Positions 43,303 to 51,987 of a stretch of DNA of 64,000 nt are shown one piece after another. Within the stretch, counting starts at the first letter, position 1, and each line of letters begins with the position of its first letter. This DNA comes from Occallatibacter riparius (GTDB taxonomy: Bacteria > Acidobacteriota > Terriglobia > Terriglobales > Acidobacteriaceae): positions 4,154,001-4,218,000 of the forward strand of contig NZ_CP093313.1 of the NCBI RefSeq assembly GCF_025264625.1. The letters run 5' to 3'. A program made the translations under genes and the position numbers. The notes under the pieces are model-generated. The model worked only from the letters and a program-made list of their open reading frames with translations, was not told the origin of the DNA and ran no database searches.

Positions 43303-44366
43303 CCCTCGCGCGCAAGGGTTTCGAGCCGTTCCACAGCCCAGTCCAGATCGTTGTAGCGAAGCTCGTAGACGCCTAAACGCAGAAGATCGTCGATTGCTTC
43401 GGAATGATTCTGTGCGGTGAAAGGCATGCAGAGTATCTGCTGCATCATGTACATGCGGGCGACCGGCGTGGGGAACGGAGCAAGCTCCTGCGTGGCCACA
43501 TTGCGCTTGAGGAAGACGATCCTTTGCACATGCGCTGTGTTCGAAGTGGCAATCTGCGCGATGTCGAATGTGGATAGCTCGACGGAGGGCTTGCCCACGC
43601 CCGCGCGCTCCATGAGGTCGCGACCGCGGAGTTCAGGGAAGAGCGCTTCAGCAGTAGGGCGAAAGCGAACCTGGCAGCAGTTGCCCACCACGAGGCGATC
43701 GTCGCGGCCATGTAGAAGATAACTGCCGTCGTCTGTCACGTAGGTGAAGCCGGCGCGGGCGCAGGCATACGAGAGGGTCGTTTTGCCTGCGCCCGAGTCG
43801 CCGCACAACAGAATGCCGGTGCCGTTCAGCGAGACGCACGCTCCATGAATGCCGGTTGCAGAGCGGCCGGAGATGCCGCCCATTGCACACGATTCCAGGA
43901 AGAAGTAGCGAAAGTAATCGCGATGGTTCAACGCGGCCGTCGTGATCCACACCAACGAGTAGCCAAGGGAGTGATCGCTGATGGCGAAGTTCTCTCCATC
44001 GGCGATGTTGGTGAGAAGGTGATCGCGCACGCGACACACGGGAGTGGGAGGGCAGAGGAGAGAATCAGTGGATGCCACGCCGATGTTGATCTGCACCGGT
44101 TCCGTGTCGAACAGTTTTGTGAAGGAGCCCCAGCTCTCTTCTGCGCATGTCAGAACCTCTTCGCAATTGGTTGAAACGGTGACAGGAAATCCAAGAGGGT
44201 AGAAAGTCTTGCTGAGCGAAAACGGCGTGCGTGCGAGGGTCGGATCGCCGGTCTCGAGCTGCTCGCCGCGCAGCCAGGCAAACTTGAGTTGTTCCGTACT
44301 CAACAGATCACAGGGCTGAGCGGGCAAAGACTGCAGCGAACTCCGCATTTGTGTGGTCCCTTCCAT
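43296..44366 (-). CDS. HPr-kinase-like P-loop protein
   Basis: 356 residues. The P-loop GTGILLCGDSGAGKTTLSYACARAGF (Walker A about 189-197) is followed by YVTDDGSYLL, the arrangement of HprK-type kinases. The N-terminal 130 residues (VSTNCEEVLTCAEESWG...FDTEPVQINIGV) are unlike the HprK N-domain. Such stand-alone proteins occur with NTP_transf_5 proteins in modification loci, where a small molecule or peptide, not HPr, may be phosphorylated. It starts two bases after the TonB receptor stop and overlaps the MFS gene, giving a tight operon. Confidence 0.83.
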   Translation of the reverse strand: MEGTTQMRSSLQSLPAQPCDLLSTEQLKFAWLRGEQLETGDPTLARTPFSLSKTFYPLGFPVTVSTNCEEVLTCAEESWGSFTKLFDTEPVQINIGVASTDSLLCPPTPVCRVRDHLLTNIADGENFAISDHSLGYSLVWITTAALNHRDYFRYFFLESCAMGGISGRSATGIHGACVSLNGTGILLCGDSGAGKTTLSYACARAGFTYVTDDGSYLLHGRDDRLVVGNCCQVRFRPTAEALFPELRGRDLMERAGVGKPSVELSTFDIAQIATSNTAHVQRIVFLKRNVATQELAPFPTPVARMYMMQQILCMPFTAQNHSEAIDDLLRLGVYELRYNDLDWAVERLETLAREGC

Positions 44367-44368
44367 GT

Positions 44369-47300
44369 TCAGAACTGATATTTCAACGCGATCTGGATGA
44401 TGCGAGGGTTGTTCGACTTTGTTGTGATCTTTCCGAATGCAGGTCCGAAGTTGACGATGTTGAGTGGGTTCGCGAAGTTCGGTGTGTTCGTCAAATTGAA
44501 GAACTCGCCGCGCACATGGACGCTGTGCTGTTCGAGGATTGGGATCGTACGCTCGATGGCGAGATCCATATTGCGCTGTCCTGGGCCGCGCACGACGCCG
44601 ACACCGCTGTTGCCGAAATCTGTATCTCCGGGGCCAGCGGCGTTCGGAGCAAGTGGAGCATCCGTAAAGCCGTTGGCATCGAGGTACGTGCCGATGACGC
44701 GCGAGTACAGTGAGCCTGGCGTGGCGATGCGCTTGCCGCTGAGTTGTGCACGATTCTCAAACGGGTAGTTGCCATACACGGCGCCGGCGCCGAAGTCGAG
44801 GACAGTGATGGGCGTGCCGGATTGGAGGACGAGGATTCCTGAGGCGAGCCAGTTGGAGGTCAGGGTGCGCACGAAGGCTGACGAGGTTCTTGCGCCGGGG
44901 ATGTCGTAGGTGAAGCTGAATACTCCGCGATGCGTGCGGTCGAAGTCAGTGGGGCCGTAGCTCTGACGGGGATTACGCTGATCGTTTGTGAGCAGCCACA
45001 GCTCGAACACCTGGCTTCCGGATGAACCGCTTGTTTGATCCAGCGTGCGCGACCAGGTGTAGCTACCGAGGAATTGCAAGCCTTTGCTCAGACGCTTGGT
45101 TGCGCTGGCCTGAAGCCCGTTGTAGTTGGAGTCGTACGCGGTGGCGCATTCAAGCGAGCCCGGGGCGATGCCCTGATAGGGCGCGCGCAGCACCACGTTG
45201 CCGGCGCTGTTGATGGTTTCGCCATAGACCGGAGCGGAGGCACTCGCAAGCAGCGACTGGTTGAACTCTGCGCAGCCAGCGACGTGGAGCGTGCGCGTGC
45301 CGACGTAACCAATCTCGGCGAGCGTGTTCCAACCCATGCCGACCTGCACGTTGAGGTTGTATTCCTGGGTGTAGGGATCGACCATTTTTGTCGAAAGGCC
45401 TACGACGGTTGGTCCGCCGCCGCAGTTCGACGTGCTTGGATCGCAGTTCTTGATGGCGGGGATGCGCTGGATGAAGATGGGATAGCTTTCGGCGCTGGGC
45501 AGCAGAGGATTGAAGGGCGTGGTCAGGCTGGCGCCTCCATTCTGCGATCCAGAAAAGAGCTGGATGGTTGAGAATGGCGGCTGGCTCACGAGATTCTCGG
45601 CGAGGCCGCCAGCAAGGCGGTCGAAGTAGATTCCGTAACCGCCGCGCACGACGAGGTCCGGGTGATTCGAAGCGTGATACGCGAAGCCGAAACGCGGCGA
45701 TACGTCTGTGTATCGTGTCGGCCATACACCGCGCCTGTCGGTTTGCTTCACGCCCTGGGGCACCGAGTCAGGAAAATTAGATGCTACGACGAAGCCGCTC
45801 AGGGTGCCGGTTGCCGGCGCGGTCAGTGTCGCGATGGTTGGGTCGAAAGTGACGAGGCGGCCGTGAATCTCTGAGGGAGGGCCGAAGACTTCATAACGCA
45901 GGCCAGCGTTGATCGTGAGGGAGGGGGTGAGTTTGACGTCATCCTGCACGAATGTCGCGAAGTCGGAGTAGCGCTCGTCTTTGCGGAAGATGCCGGAACT
46001 TCCGCCGCTTGACGTCACGTTGCTGAGCCCGTTAGGGCTGCCGTTTTGCTGCGCGCTCTGGCCTAGGAGAAAGTCGCTGAAGGTACGGATGTCGAGAAGG
46101 CCGGAAGCGGCGAAGGGGGCGTCGATCATAACCTGGTGACGCTTCACCTCGGCGCCGAAGCGGATGAAATTCCTGCGGCGGGTGAGCGAGACCGTGTCCT
46201 GCGCGATGTAGCTGTTGGTGCGCTGCGTCTGCGAGGGCGTGCCTGCGTCGCCGATGGTGAAGAGTCCGTCGACGGTGACGCCGGGTGCGAGAATGCCGGG
46301 ACCGGCGAGCCCGGTGGGCGATTGTGTGCCGACATCGCTTGCGAGGATGGGCGCTTCAACAGAGGACTTGCCATCGAAGCGCATGTATCCGAGGCGGCCG
46401 ACGTTGATGAGGTTGCTGTTGACGACGTGGGTGTCGGATGCGACGACCATGACGTTCTTGTCGACTTCATTGGTGCCCCATCCGGGCACGTTTGCTGCGT
46501 TGGGCGAGAAAGGATTGACGGTCGGCGCGCGCGAATAGAACAGGCGTGCCGACGCGGTGTTCTTATTCGAGAAGCTATGGTCAAAGTCGCCCGTGTATTG
46601 GTCTTCGTTGTATGTAGCTGGAGTTGCGTAGGTCGATTCTCCGATGGGCATTTGTCCGGGGTCAGCGGGCAGCAGAATCTGGGGACTCGGAACGGCAAAC
46701 TGGCCGTTCGGCAGCTTGAAATTCAGCAGTTTCAGCGCCACCGGGTTGATGTTGGAGCCATTGCACTTTAGCTGCGTGCCGCCGGCCGCTGTGGGGTACG
46801 CGCAGAACTGCGCACCCAGCGTAGCGGCGCTGCGATCAGACGTGAGCTGTGGAAGAAACGTGGTGAGTTCCGTGCCTACGCCGTTGCTTGAGCGGAGGCC
46901 TTGATAGGCGACGAAGAAGAAGGTCTTGTTGCGAAGGATGGGGCCGCCCAGAGCCGCTCCGAACTGGTTCTGCTTGAGTACGGGTCTGGGCTGGCCGGTC
47001 AGCTTCGAGAAGAAATCGTTCGCGTTGAGAGCATCGTTGCGCAGGAACTCCCATGCGGTTCCATGGAAGCGGTTGGTTCCTGTTCTGCTCACGACGTCAA
47101 CGTTGGCGCCGGTGCCGCGGCCGTAGGTCGCATCGTAGTTGCCGGTCTGGACTTTGAACTCCTGGATGGTGTCGGGCGCTGGCACCGCAACGCCGACCTC
47201 TTCGCCATCCGATGCGGCAGAGTTCTGCGCCAGGTTGTTCGCGTCCACTCCGTTGAACTGGATGTTGTTGGCGGTCGTCTTACCTCCGTTCGCAATCACA

Positions 47301-47842
47301 TCCTGGGTGCCGCGCCCGGGCTGGGTGGCGTCAGGCAGACCTACCGTGACGCCGGGCGAGAGGGAGAGAATCTGCGTGAAGTTGCGGTTTGAGAGCGGCA
47401 GTGCTGTGATTGCCTGCTCGTCGACGGCGCGCCCAAGAGCGGAGCTTTCGGTGGTGGCGATCTGTTCGTTGGCGGTGACTTCTACGGTCGCTTTTGCCGC
47501 TGCGAGCGCGAGCCGGATCTCAACGGAGCTTGTTTCGCTGACCACCACGGCGATGGCCTGGGAGCGGCTCTGCGCGAATCCATCAGCGCTGACGCGGACT
47601 ACGTAATTCCCTGGCGCCAGTAGAGGAGCCTCGAAGGCGCCTGCCGCATCGCTGATCGTGCTGCGAAGCGCATGCGTCGCTTGCTGTTCCACGCTCACCG
47701 TCGCGTTCGGCACCGTGCGCCCTGCGGGATCGTAGATCATTCCGCGGATGGCGCCAGTGCCGGGGGCCTGGCTGTTTCCGAGGGCGCTCAGAAGCAAAAT
47801 GCACGACAACAGGAAGCCACGCTGCCAATCGATCAGTCTCAT
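44369..47842 (-). CDS. TonB-dependent receptor with carboxypeptidase-regulatory-like domain
   Basis: 1157 residues: signal peptide (GFLLSCILLLSALGNSQA), a carboxypeptidase-regulatory-like beta domain (TGAIRGMIYDPAGRTVPNATVSV, residues about 29-115), a plug with SPGVTVGLPDATQPGRGTQDV and IQEFKVQTGNYDATYGRGTGANVDVVSRTGTNRFHG, and a large barrel ending IIQIALKYQF. This is the usual acidobacterial form, thought to import oligosaccharides, peptides or metal complexes. It is first in an operon with the HPr-kinase-like protein and MFS transporter. A TATGCT -10 candidate (plus-strand 47873-47878) lies between the start and the 11-bp repeat box. Confidence 0.93.
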   Translation of the reverse strand: MRLIDWQRGFLLSCILLLSALGNSQAPGTGAIRGMIYDPAGRTVPNATVSVEQQATHALRSTISDAAGAFEAPLLAPGNYVVRVSADGFAQSRSQAIAVVVSETSSVEIRLALAAAKATVEVTANEQIATTESSALGRAVDEQAITALPLSNRNFTQILSLSPGVTVGLPDATQPGRGTQDVIANGGKTTANNIQFNGVDANNLAQNSAASDGEEVGVAVPAPDTIQEFKVQTGNYDATYGRGTGANVDVVSRTGTNRFHGTAWEFLRNDALNANDFFSKLTGQPRPVLKQNQFGAALGGPILRNKTFFFVAYQGLRSSNGVGTELTTFLPQLTSDRSAATLGAQFCAYPTAAGGTQLKCNGSNINPVALKLLNFKLPNGQFAVPSPQILLPADPGQMPIGESTYATPATYNEDQYTGDFDHSFSNKNTASARLFYSRAPTVNPFSPNAANVPGWGTNEVDKNVMVVASDTHVVNSNLINVGRLGYMRFDGKSSVEAPILASDVGTQSPTGLAGPGILAPGVTVDGLFTIGDAGTPSQTQRTNSYIAQDTVSLTRRRNFIRFGAEVKRHQVMIDAPFAASGLLDIRTFSDFLLGQSAQQNGSPNGLSNVTSSGGSSGIFRKDERYSDFATFVQDDVKLTPSLTINAGLRYEVFGPPSEIHGRLVTFDPTIATLTAPATGTLSGFVVASNFPDSVPQGVKQTDRRGVWPTRYTDVSPRFGFAYHASNHPDLVVRGGYGIYFDRLAGGLAENLVSQPPFSTIQLFSGSQNGGASLTTPFNPLLPSAESYPIFIQRIPAIKNCDPSTSNCGGGPTVVGLSTKMVDPYTQEYNLNVQVGMGWNTLAEIGYVGTRTLHVAGCAEFNQSLLASASAPVYGETINSAGNVVLRAPYQGIAPGSLECATAYDSNYNGLQASATKRLSKGLQFLGSYTWSRTLDQTSGSSGSQVFELWLLTNDQRNPRQSYGPTDFDRTHRGVFSFTYDIPGARTSSAFVRTLTSNWLASGILVLQSGTPITVLDFGAGAVYGNYPFENRAQLSGKRIATPGSLYSRVIGTYLDANGFTDAPLAPNAAGPGDTDFGNSGVGVVRGPGQRNMDLAIERTIPILEQHSVHVRGEFFNLTNTPNFANPLNIVNFGPAFGKITTKSNNPRIIQIALKYQF

Positions 47843-47899
47843 GGGTCTTGTTCCTTTTCAACGACTGGCGACAGCATACGAAGGGCGCAACCGTCTGTT

Positions 47900-47926
47900 T
47901 GTCAGCGACTTGTCTTTCATTTGTCA
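47900..47926 (+). promoter_or_regulatory. Three TGTC half-sites in 11-bp register, site D
   Basis: TGTCA at 47900, TGTCT at 47911 and TGTCA at 47922, each preceded by T. The block lies 58-84 bp upstream of the TonB receptor start and 21 bp upstream of a TATGCT -10 candidate on the minus strand, covering the -35 area. The layout matches site B. Confidence 0.6.
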
Positions 47927-48050
47927 TTTCGGTTTGGCTGCGAGAGCGGCGTGTTTTGCCGGTTAGAGACCTGGGGCGGCGCGCTTACGACATTCACGGG
48001 CATTCGCGCATCTAAGTTCCTGTCTTTCTATCTGAAAGGGGAGTTTACGA

Positions 48051-48530
48051 ATGCCCGAAAAGAAAGCCGATCAGGATCGCAAGAAAGCGATTGAGGATCT
48101 TATCAACGACTTGAACGAGGATCTCGCACGCGAATACCAGGCGATCATCGCCTACACCGTCTACAGCAACGTGCTGAAGGGCGCGCAGTGGATGTCGATT
48201 GCGGCCGAGTTGAAACTGCATGCTGCCCAGGAGTTGCAGCATGCATTGATCATTGCGGACCAGATTGACTATCTGGGAGGGATGCCTACCAATACGCCGA
48301 AGCCGGTGAAGCTGAGCGAGAAGCCCGAGGACATGATCCGCTTCGATCTCGACAACGAGACTGAGACGATCAAGAACTATCGCCGCCGCGTGAAGCAGGC
48401 AGAGGGTCTGGGCCACTATGCGCTGGCTGAGCAGCTGCGCACCATCATCTCTCAGGAGCAGGAGCACCAGCACGATCTGGCGACAGCTCTTGGCATCGAT
48501 GTGCCTGACGTTTTCTGCGAAGGCGCCTAG
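48051..48530 (+). CDS. Ferritin-like (bacterioferritin/Dps-type) protein
   Basis: 159 residues, a four-helix bundle with metal-site residues typical of ferritin-like proteins: NEDLAREYQAIIAYTVYS, AAELKLHAAQELQHALIIADQIDYLGG and ISQEQEHQHDLATALG (Glu/His ligands). No signal is present. GGGGAG precedes the ATG. Iron storage or protection from oxidation is likely. It diverges from the TonB receptor gene, sharing its 208-bp upstream region. Confidence 0.88.
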   Translation: MPEKKADQDRKKAIEDLINDLNEDLAREYQAIIAYTVYSNVLKGAQWMSIAAELKLHAAQELQHALIIADQIDYLGGMPTNTPKPVKLSEKPEDMIRFDLDNETETIKNYRRRVKQAEGLGHYALAEQLRTIISQEQEHQHDLATALGIDVPDVFCEGA

Positions 48531-48539
48531 CGGCGGGAT

Positions 48540-48576
48540 TCGCGGCTGATCTCGTGACGCGCGGGATCAGCCGCGA
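48540..48576. terminator. Bidirectional terminator between ferritin-like gene and hrpB
   Basis: TCGCGGCTGATC (48540-48551) pairs perfectly with GATCAGCCGCGA (48565-48576). It starts 10 bp after the ferritin-like stop and covers the stop codon of the convergent hrpB gene. TGATTTT follows on the plus strand. Confidence 0.7.
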
Positions 48577-50915
48577 TGATTTTCAGGCCACGCGTGCCTT
48601 GGATAACGGCGCATGAGTTCGCGGCGTACCTGCGGATAGAGGCGCTCCCAAAATCCGGCGAGGTCGGTTGTTGTCTGCACCGGTCGCTGATTGGGCGCAA
48701 GCAGATGCAGCACTACCGGCACGCGGCGCGGGCCGATGCGCGGAGTTTCATCCATGCCGAAGAAGTCCTGCAGGCGGGATGCGATCCACGGGGTCTTGCC
48801 GGGCTCATAGTGGATCTTCACCTGGCGGCCGCCTCTGAGGCGCAGAGTGCGAGGTGCGTTTTCACGCAGGATGTGCGGTTCGAATCGCTGCTCGAGCCAC
48901 GGCACAAAGCTCGCGCCATCTTTCTTTAACTCGGCAAAGCTGCGGCGGCCCACGCAGAACGCTCTGAAGCTCTGCTGGATTTCCGCAGGAGCAACGCCGG
49001 CGAACTCGAGTCGTCCGGCAAGGTCTTCGATGAGGTCCGCGTCGACGAAGCGGCCGATTCCTGCTTCCATGGCTTTGTCTGCCAATAGCGTAGCTGCTGC
49101 ATCGGCATCTGGCGCGGCGATCGATTCCTGCAGAATTAACTCGTCATAGAGGAGCCGGCTTGCTGCATCTACGCGCTCTGCCTGGCGGTTCCAGATGACC
49201 GCTGTTTCGTCGCGAACATGCTCGGGAAAGTAGTCGAGAAGCCACTCGGGCTCTATGCGGGCGAAGAGACGAACCTGCGGCAGAGGCTTCTCGGTGCGGT
49301 CCTCTACGTCGAGCGCAACCAGCAGTTGAGAGGATGGCGGTTTGCCGACGATCTCCGCTGCTTTGCCGCTCGCGAGCATGACCTGGTTGCCGCCTTTGTG
49401 CTGCGCAACGCGATCTGGAAAGCCAAGCAATACGGCTTGCAGCAGCGGATTGTCGTCGTGCGTGTTGGGCCGGTGCGGCTTGGCGATCCGCAACAGATGC
49501 CGCAGTTGCTGCTGGGCTGCACTGCCGAGCGGCTCATCAAGGGCATCGAGAAGATCGTTGTGCTGAACGCGCTCGCCGGAAGCCAGTATCGCAGCAGCAA
49601 TGCAAGCAGGGCGGCCTGCACCTCGCTCGGAGGCGGCTTCGATCATGCGCGATAAGCGCGGATGGAGGGGCAAGCGCATGAGTTCGCGCGCATCTGCCTC
49701 TGTGGCTGCAAGGCGCTCCAGCAGCTTCTCGGCGTGATCGATTGCTTCGGCGGGAGGTGCATCCAGCCATGCGATGTCGTTTGGATCACGAATCCCCATG
49801 GCGCGCAGGGCTAGGCACATCTGGGTCAGATCGCTGCGCAGGATTTCGGGAGTATCGAAATCGGCGCGCCCCTGGTAGTCCATCTGGGAGTAGAGCCGGA
49901 TGACACGGCCTGGCGCCGTCCGTCCGGCGCGCCCAGCGCGTTGGCGAGCAGAGGCTTTGCTCACGCGACCCACTCGGAGAGTCGGCAGGCCGGTCCACGG
50001 TGAGTAGCTGGCCATGCGGGCCAAGCCGCTGTCGATTACGGTCTGCACGCCATCGATCGTGATCGAACTCTCGGCAACGTTCGTCGAGAGAATCACCTTG
50101 GCCTGTGTTGCGGGAGCCACTGCACGATCCTGCTCGGACGTGGGCAGGTCGCCGTAGAGCGGCAGCAACAGGCGGTTGCATGCGCGGGCAACAGGCTCAC
50201 ATCCCGCGGCGGCTCGGCGGATCTCTGCCGCGCCTGGAAGGAAGACGAGGACCTCGCCCGCATCCGGCTCGCGAAGGACTTGTTCCAACGCATTCCGCAC
50301 CTGCTCGTGCAGCGGCGCGGCGGAGTAGTCGGTATGTTCGATAGTTAGATCGAAGACCTTTCCGCTTGATTTGAGGACCGGGCAGCCACCGAGAAACTGC
50401 GCAACGGGGCCGGTGTCGAGCGTAGCCGACATCACGACAATGCGAAGATCGGGCCGACGCTGTTGCAGCCGCCGCAGCAGAGCCAGGGCGAGGTCGGTTT
50501 CAAGATGCCGCTCGTGGAATTCGTCGAGAACGACGGCGTCCACGCCTTCGAGTTCTGGGTCGGAGAGAAGGCGACGCGTCAGCACCCCTTCCGTCAGGAA
50601 GTGGAGTCGGGTTTGCGGGCCTGCAATGCGCTCGAAGCGGACCTGAAAGCCGACTGTCTGGCCCAGCTCTTCGCCCAGTTCCCATGCCACGCGCTTTGCG
50701 GCCAGCCGCGCGGCGATGCGCCGCGGCTCCAGGACCAGCACGTCGCCGGTGACCGCGTTGAGCAAGGCTGGCGGAACGCGCGTCGTTTTGCCGGCGCCCG
50801 GCTCCGCCTCCAGGACGAGGTTTGGCGTGCGCGCGAGCGATGCGACGATTTCAGGGAGAAGGGAATCGACAGGTAAAGGAAGCTGGCGGGAGGCCATCGA
50901 GCGCGTCGGCGTCAA
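48567..50915 (-). CDS. hrpB: ATP-dependent helicase HrpB
   Basis: 782 residues of a DEAH/RHA-type helicase, the HrpB subgroup. Walker A is EAEPGAGKTTRVPPAL, motif Ia LEPRRIAARLAAKRVA, DExH-like box LDEFHERHLETDLAL, motif VI QRAGRAGRTAPGRVIRLY, and the C-terminal HrpB domain ends VVLHLLAPNQRPVQTTTDLAGFWERLYPQVRRELMRRYPRHAWPE. The cellular role is unclear. The TTG at 50915 overlaps the stop of the anti-sigma gene (TTGA) and has AAGGG nearby; an ATG at 50897 is the alternative. Confidence 0.94.
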   Translation of the reverse strand: MTPTRSMASRQLPLPVDSLLPEIVASLARTPNLVLEAEPGAGKTTRVPPALLNAVTGDVLVLEPRRIAARLAAKRVAWELGEELGQTVGFQVRFERIAGPQTRLHFLTEGVLTRRLLSDPELEGVDAVVLDEFHERHLETDLALALLRRLQQRRPDLRIVVMSATLDTGPVAQFLGGCPVLKSSGKVFDLTIEHTDYSAAPLHEQVRNALEQVLREPDAGEVLVFLPGAAEIRRAAAGCEPVARACNRLLLPLYGDLPTSEQDRAVAPATQAKVILSTNVAESSITIDGVQTVIDSGLARMASYSPWTGLPTLRVGRVSKASARQRAGRAGRTAPGRVIRLYSQMDYQGRADFDTPEILRSDLTQMCLALRAMGIRDPNDIAWLDAPPAEAIDHAEKLLERLAATEADARELMRLPLHPRLSRMIEAASERGAGRPACIAAAILASGERVQHNDLLDALDEPLGSAAQQQLRHLLRIAKPHRPNTHDDNPLLQAVLLGFPDRVAQHKGGNQVMLASGKAAEIVGKPPSSQLLVALDVEDRTEKPLPQVRLFARIEPEWLLDYFPEHVRDETAVIWNRQAERVDAASRLLYDELILQESIAAPDADAAATLLADKAMEAGIGRFVDADLIEDLAGRLEFAGVAPAEIQQSFRAFCVGRRSFAELKKDGASFVPWLEQRFEPHILRENAPRTLRLRGGRQVKIHYEPGKTPWIASRLQDFFGMDETPRIGPRRVPVVLHLLAPNQRPVQTTTDLAGFWERLYPQVRRELMRRYPRHAWPENHRG

Positions 50916-51148
50916 CAGCCCTTTTTACAGCGAGCCATGATTGCGGCGTGGAGCCGCTCGCGCAACCCGGCAGGCATCTCGTAGATCTGCTGCGAACGGT
51001 AGATCTGGATGGTCTTTCGGGTGGTGTTGAGGGTGACTTCGCAGTGATCACAGGACTCGAGGTGCTGCTGCAGTTCCTGGCGCAGCTCGGGCCTGATGGC
51101 GTCGTCAAGCATATCGTCAAGCAGGGCAAGAAACTCTGAGCAGGTCAT
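50912..51148 (-). CDS. Zinc-finger anti-sigma factor
   Basis: 78 residues from the ATG at 51148. The anti-sigma zinc motif is visible as H-x3-C-x2-C in QQHLESCDHCEVTL, with the preceding TCSEFLALLDDMLDD as the first helix. No membrane segment is present, so it is a soluble ZAS-type factor, possibly redox-sensitive. It starts four bases after the stop of the sigma factor gene, which implies coupled expression. Confidence 0.84.
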   Translation of the reverse strand: MTCSEFLALLDDMLDDAIRPELRQELQQHLESCDHCEVTLNTTRKTIQIYRSQQIYEMPAGLRERLHAAIMARCKKGC

Positions 51149-51152
51149 TTCT

Positions 51153-51794
51153 CTACCCCTTCCGTCCATCGGAGGATGCGGCCGCCCGCTTCCGCTTGAA
51201 GTAGCGGGTGAGCCGTTCGCGCAACTGAAGCCGTGCGCGTAAAAGTCTTGATTTCACTGCGGGAATACTCAGTCCCAGCGCTTCGGCGGTCTCCTCTGTG
51301 GAGAGACCCTGCACGTCGCGCAACTCGAACACGACCCGGAAGCCCGGGGGCAATCCCTTGATGGTCTTGTCGAGGATCTTGTTGAGCTCGGCCTGGCTGT
51401 AGTTCTGCTCCGGATCGGGCGCCCAGTCGGCCAGATCGCGCGGCACGCTGCCCTCTTCCGTCTCGACGTCCTCGTCGATAGAAACCATCTTGCCGGTGCG
51501 TCGCTTGCGCAACCGCATCAAGCTCTCGTTGACTGCGATTCTGACCAACCATGTGTAAAACTTCGAGTTCCCCTGAAACTGATCGAGCTTCTCGAACCCC
51601 TTCACGAACGTGTCTTGCGTAACGTCTTCGGCGTCCTCCCGGTTCTGCGTGATGCGCATCGAAATCCGGAAGATCTGCCGCTCGTACTTACGGACAAGCG
51701 TGTCGTAGGCCGAGACATCACCGGCGCGTACCCTTTCTACCAGGGCAATGTCGGGGTGCTGCTCGTTCTCTGCTATGGGTTGGATGGTCGCCAT
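51153..51794 (-). CDS. ECF-type RNA polymerase sigma factor
   Basis: 213 residues from the ATG at 51794. Region 2 reads DTLVRKYERQIFRISMRITQNREDAEDVTQDTFVKGFEKLDQFQGNSKFYTWLVRIAVNESL, followed by an acidic linker, and region 4 is LPPGFRVVFELRDVQGLSTEETAEALGLSIPAVKSRLLRARLQLRERL. It is close to the RpoE group. The frame is open 168 codons upstream but antisense to the transglycosylase leader, so it is excluded. The anti-sigma gene follows at four bases. Confidence 0.94.
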   Translation of the reverse strand: MATIQPIAENEQHPDIALVERVRAGDVSAYDTLVRKYERQIFRISMRITQNREDAEDVTQDTFVKGFEKLDQFQGNSKFYTWLVRIAVNESLMRLRKRRTGKMVSIDEDVETEEGSVPRDLADWAPDPEQNYSQAELNKILDKTIKGLPPGFRVVFELRDVQGLSTEETAEALGLSIPAVKSRLLRARLQLRERLTRYFKRKRAAASSDGRKG

Positions 51795-51987
51795 GCGAGT
51801 TGGTTGCGTAATTCCGCGGTACGGTTCACCGCAGGGGGCCGCTAGGTCCATTCTAAAGGACGGAGCTGGGGCGGGCAGGCGCATTCCGGCTGAAATGGGC
51901 AGGGAACCCACATCCCAAACCCCGCGGAAGTGACTGCGGTGATGCATGCCGCTGTCATGGGGGACGAAACCGGCATACATTGATTGT

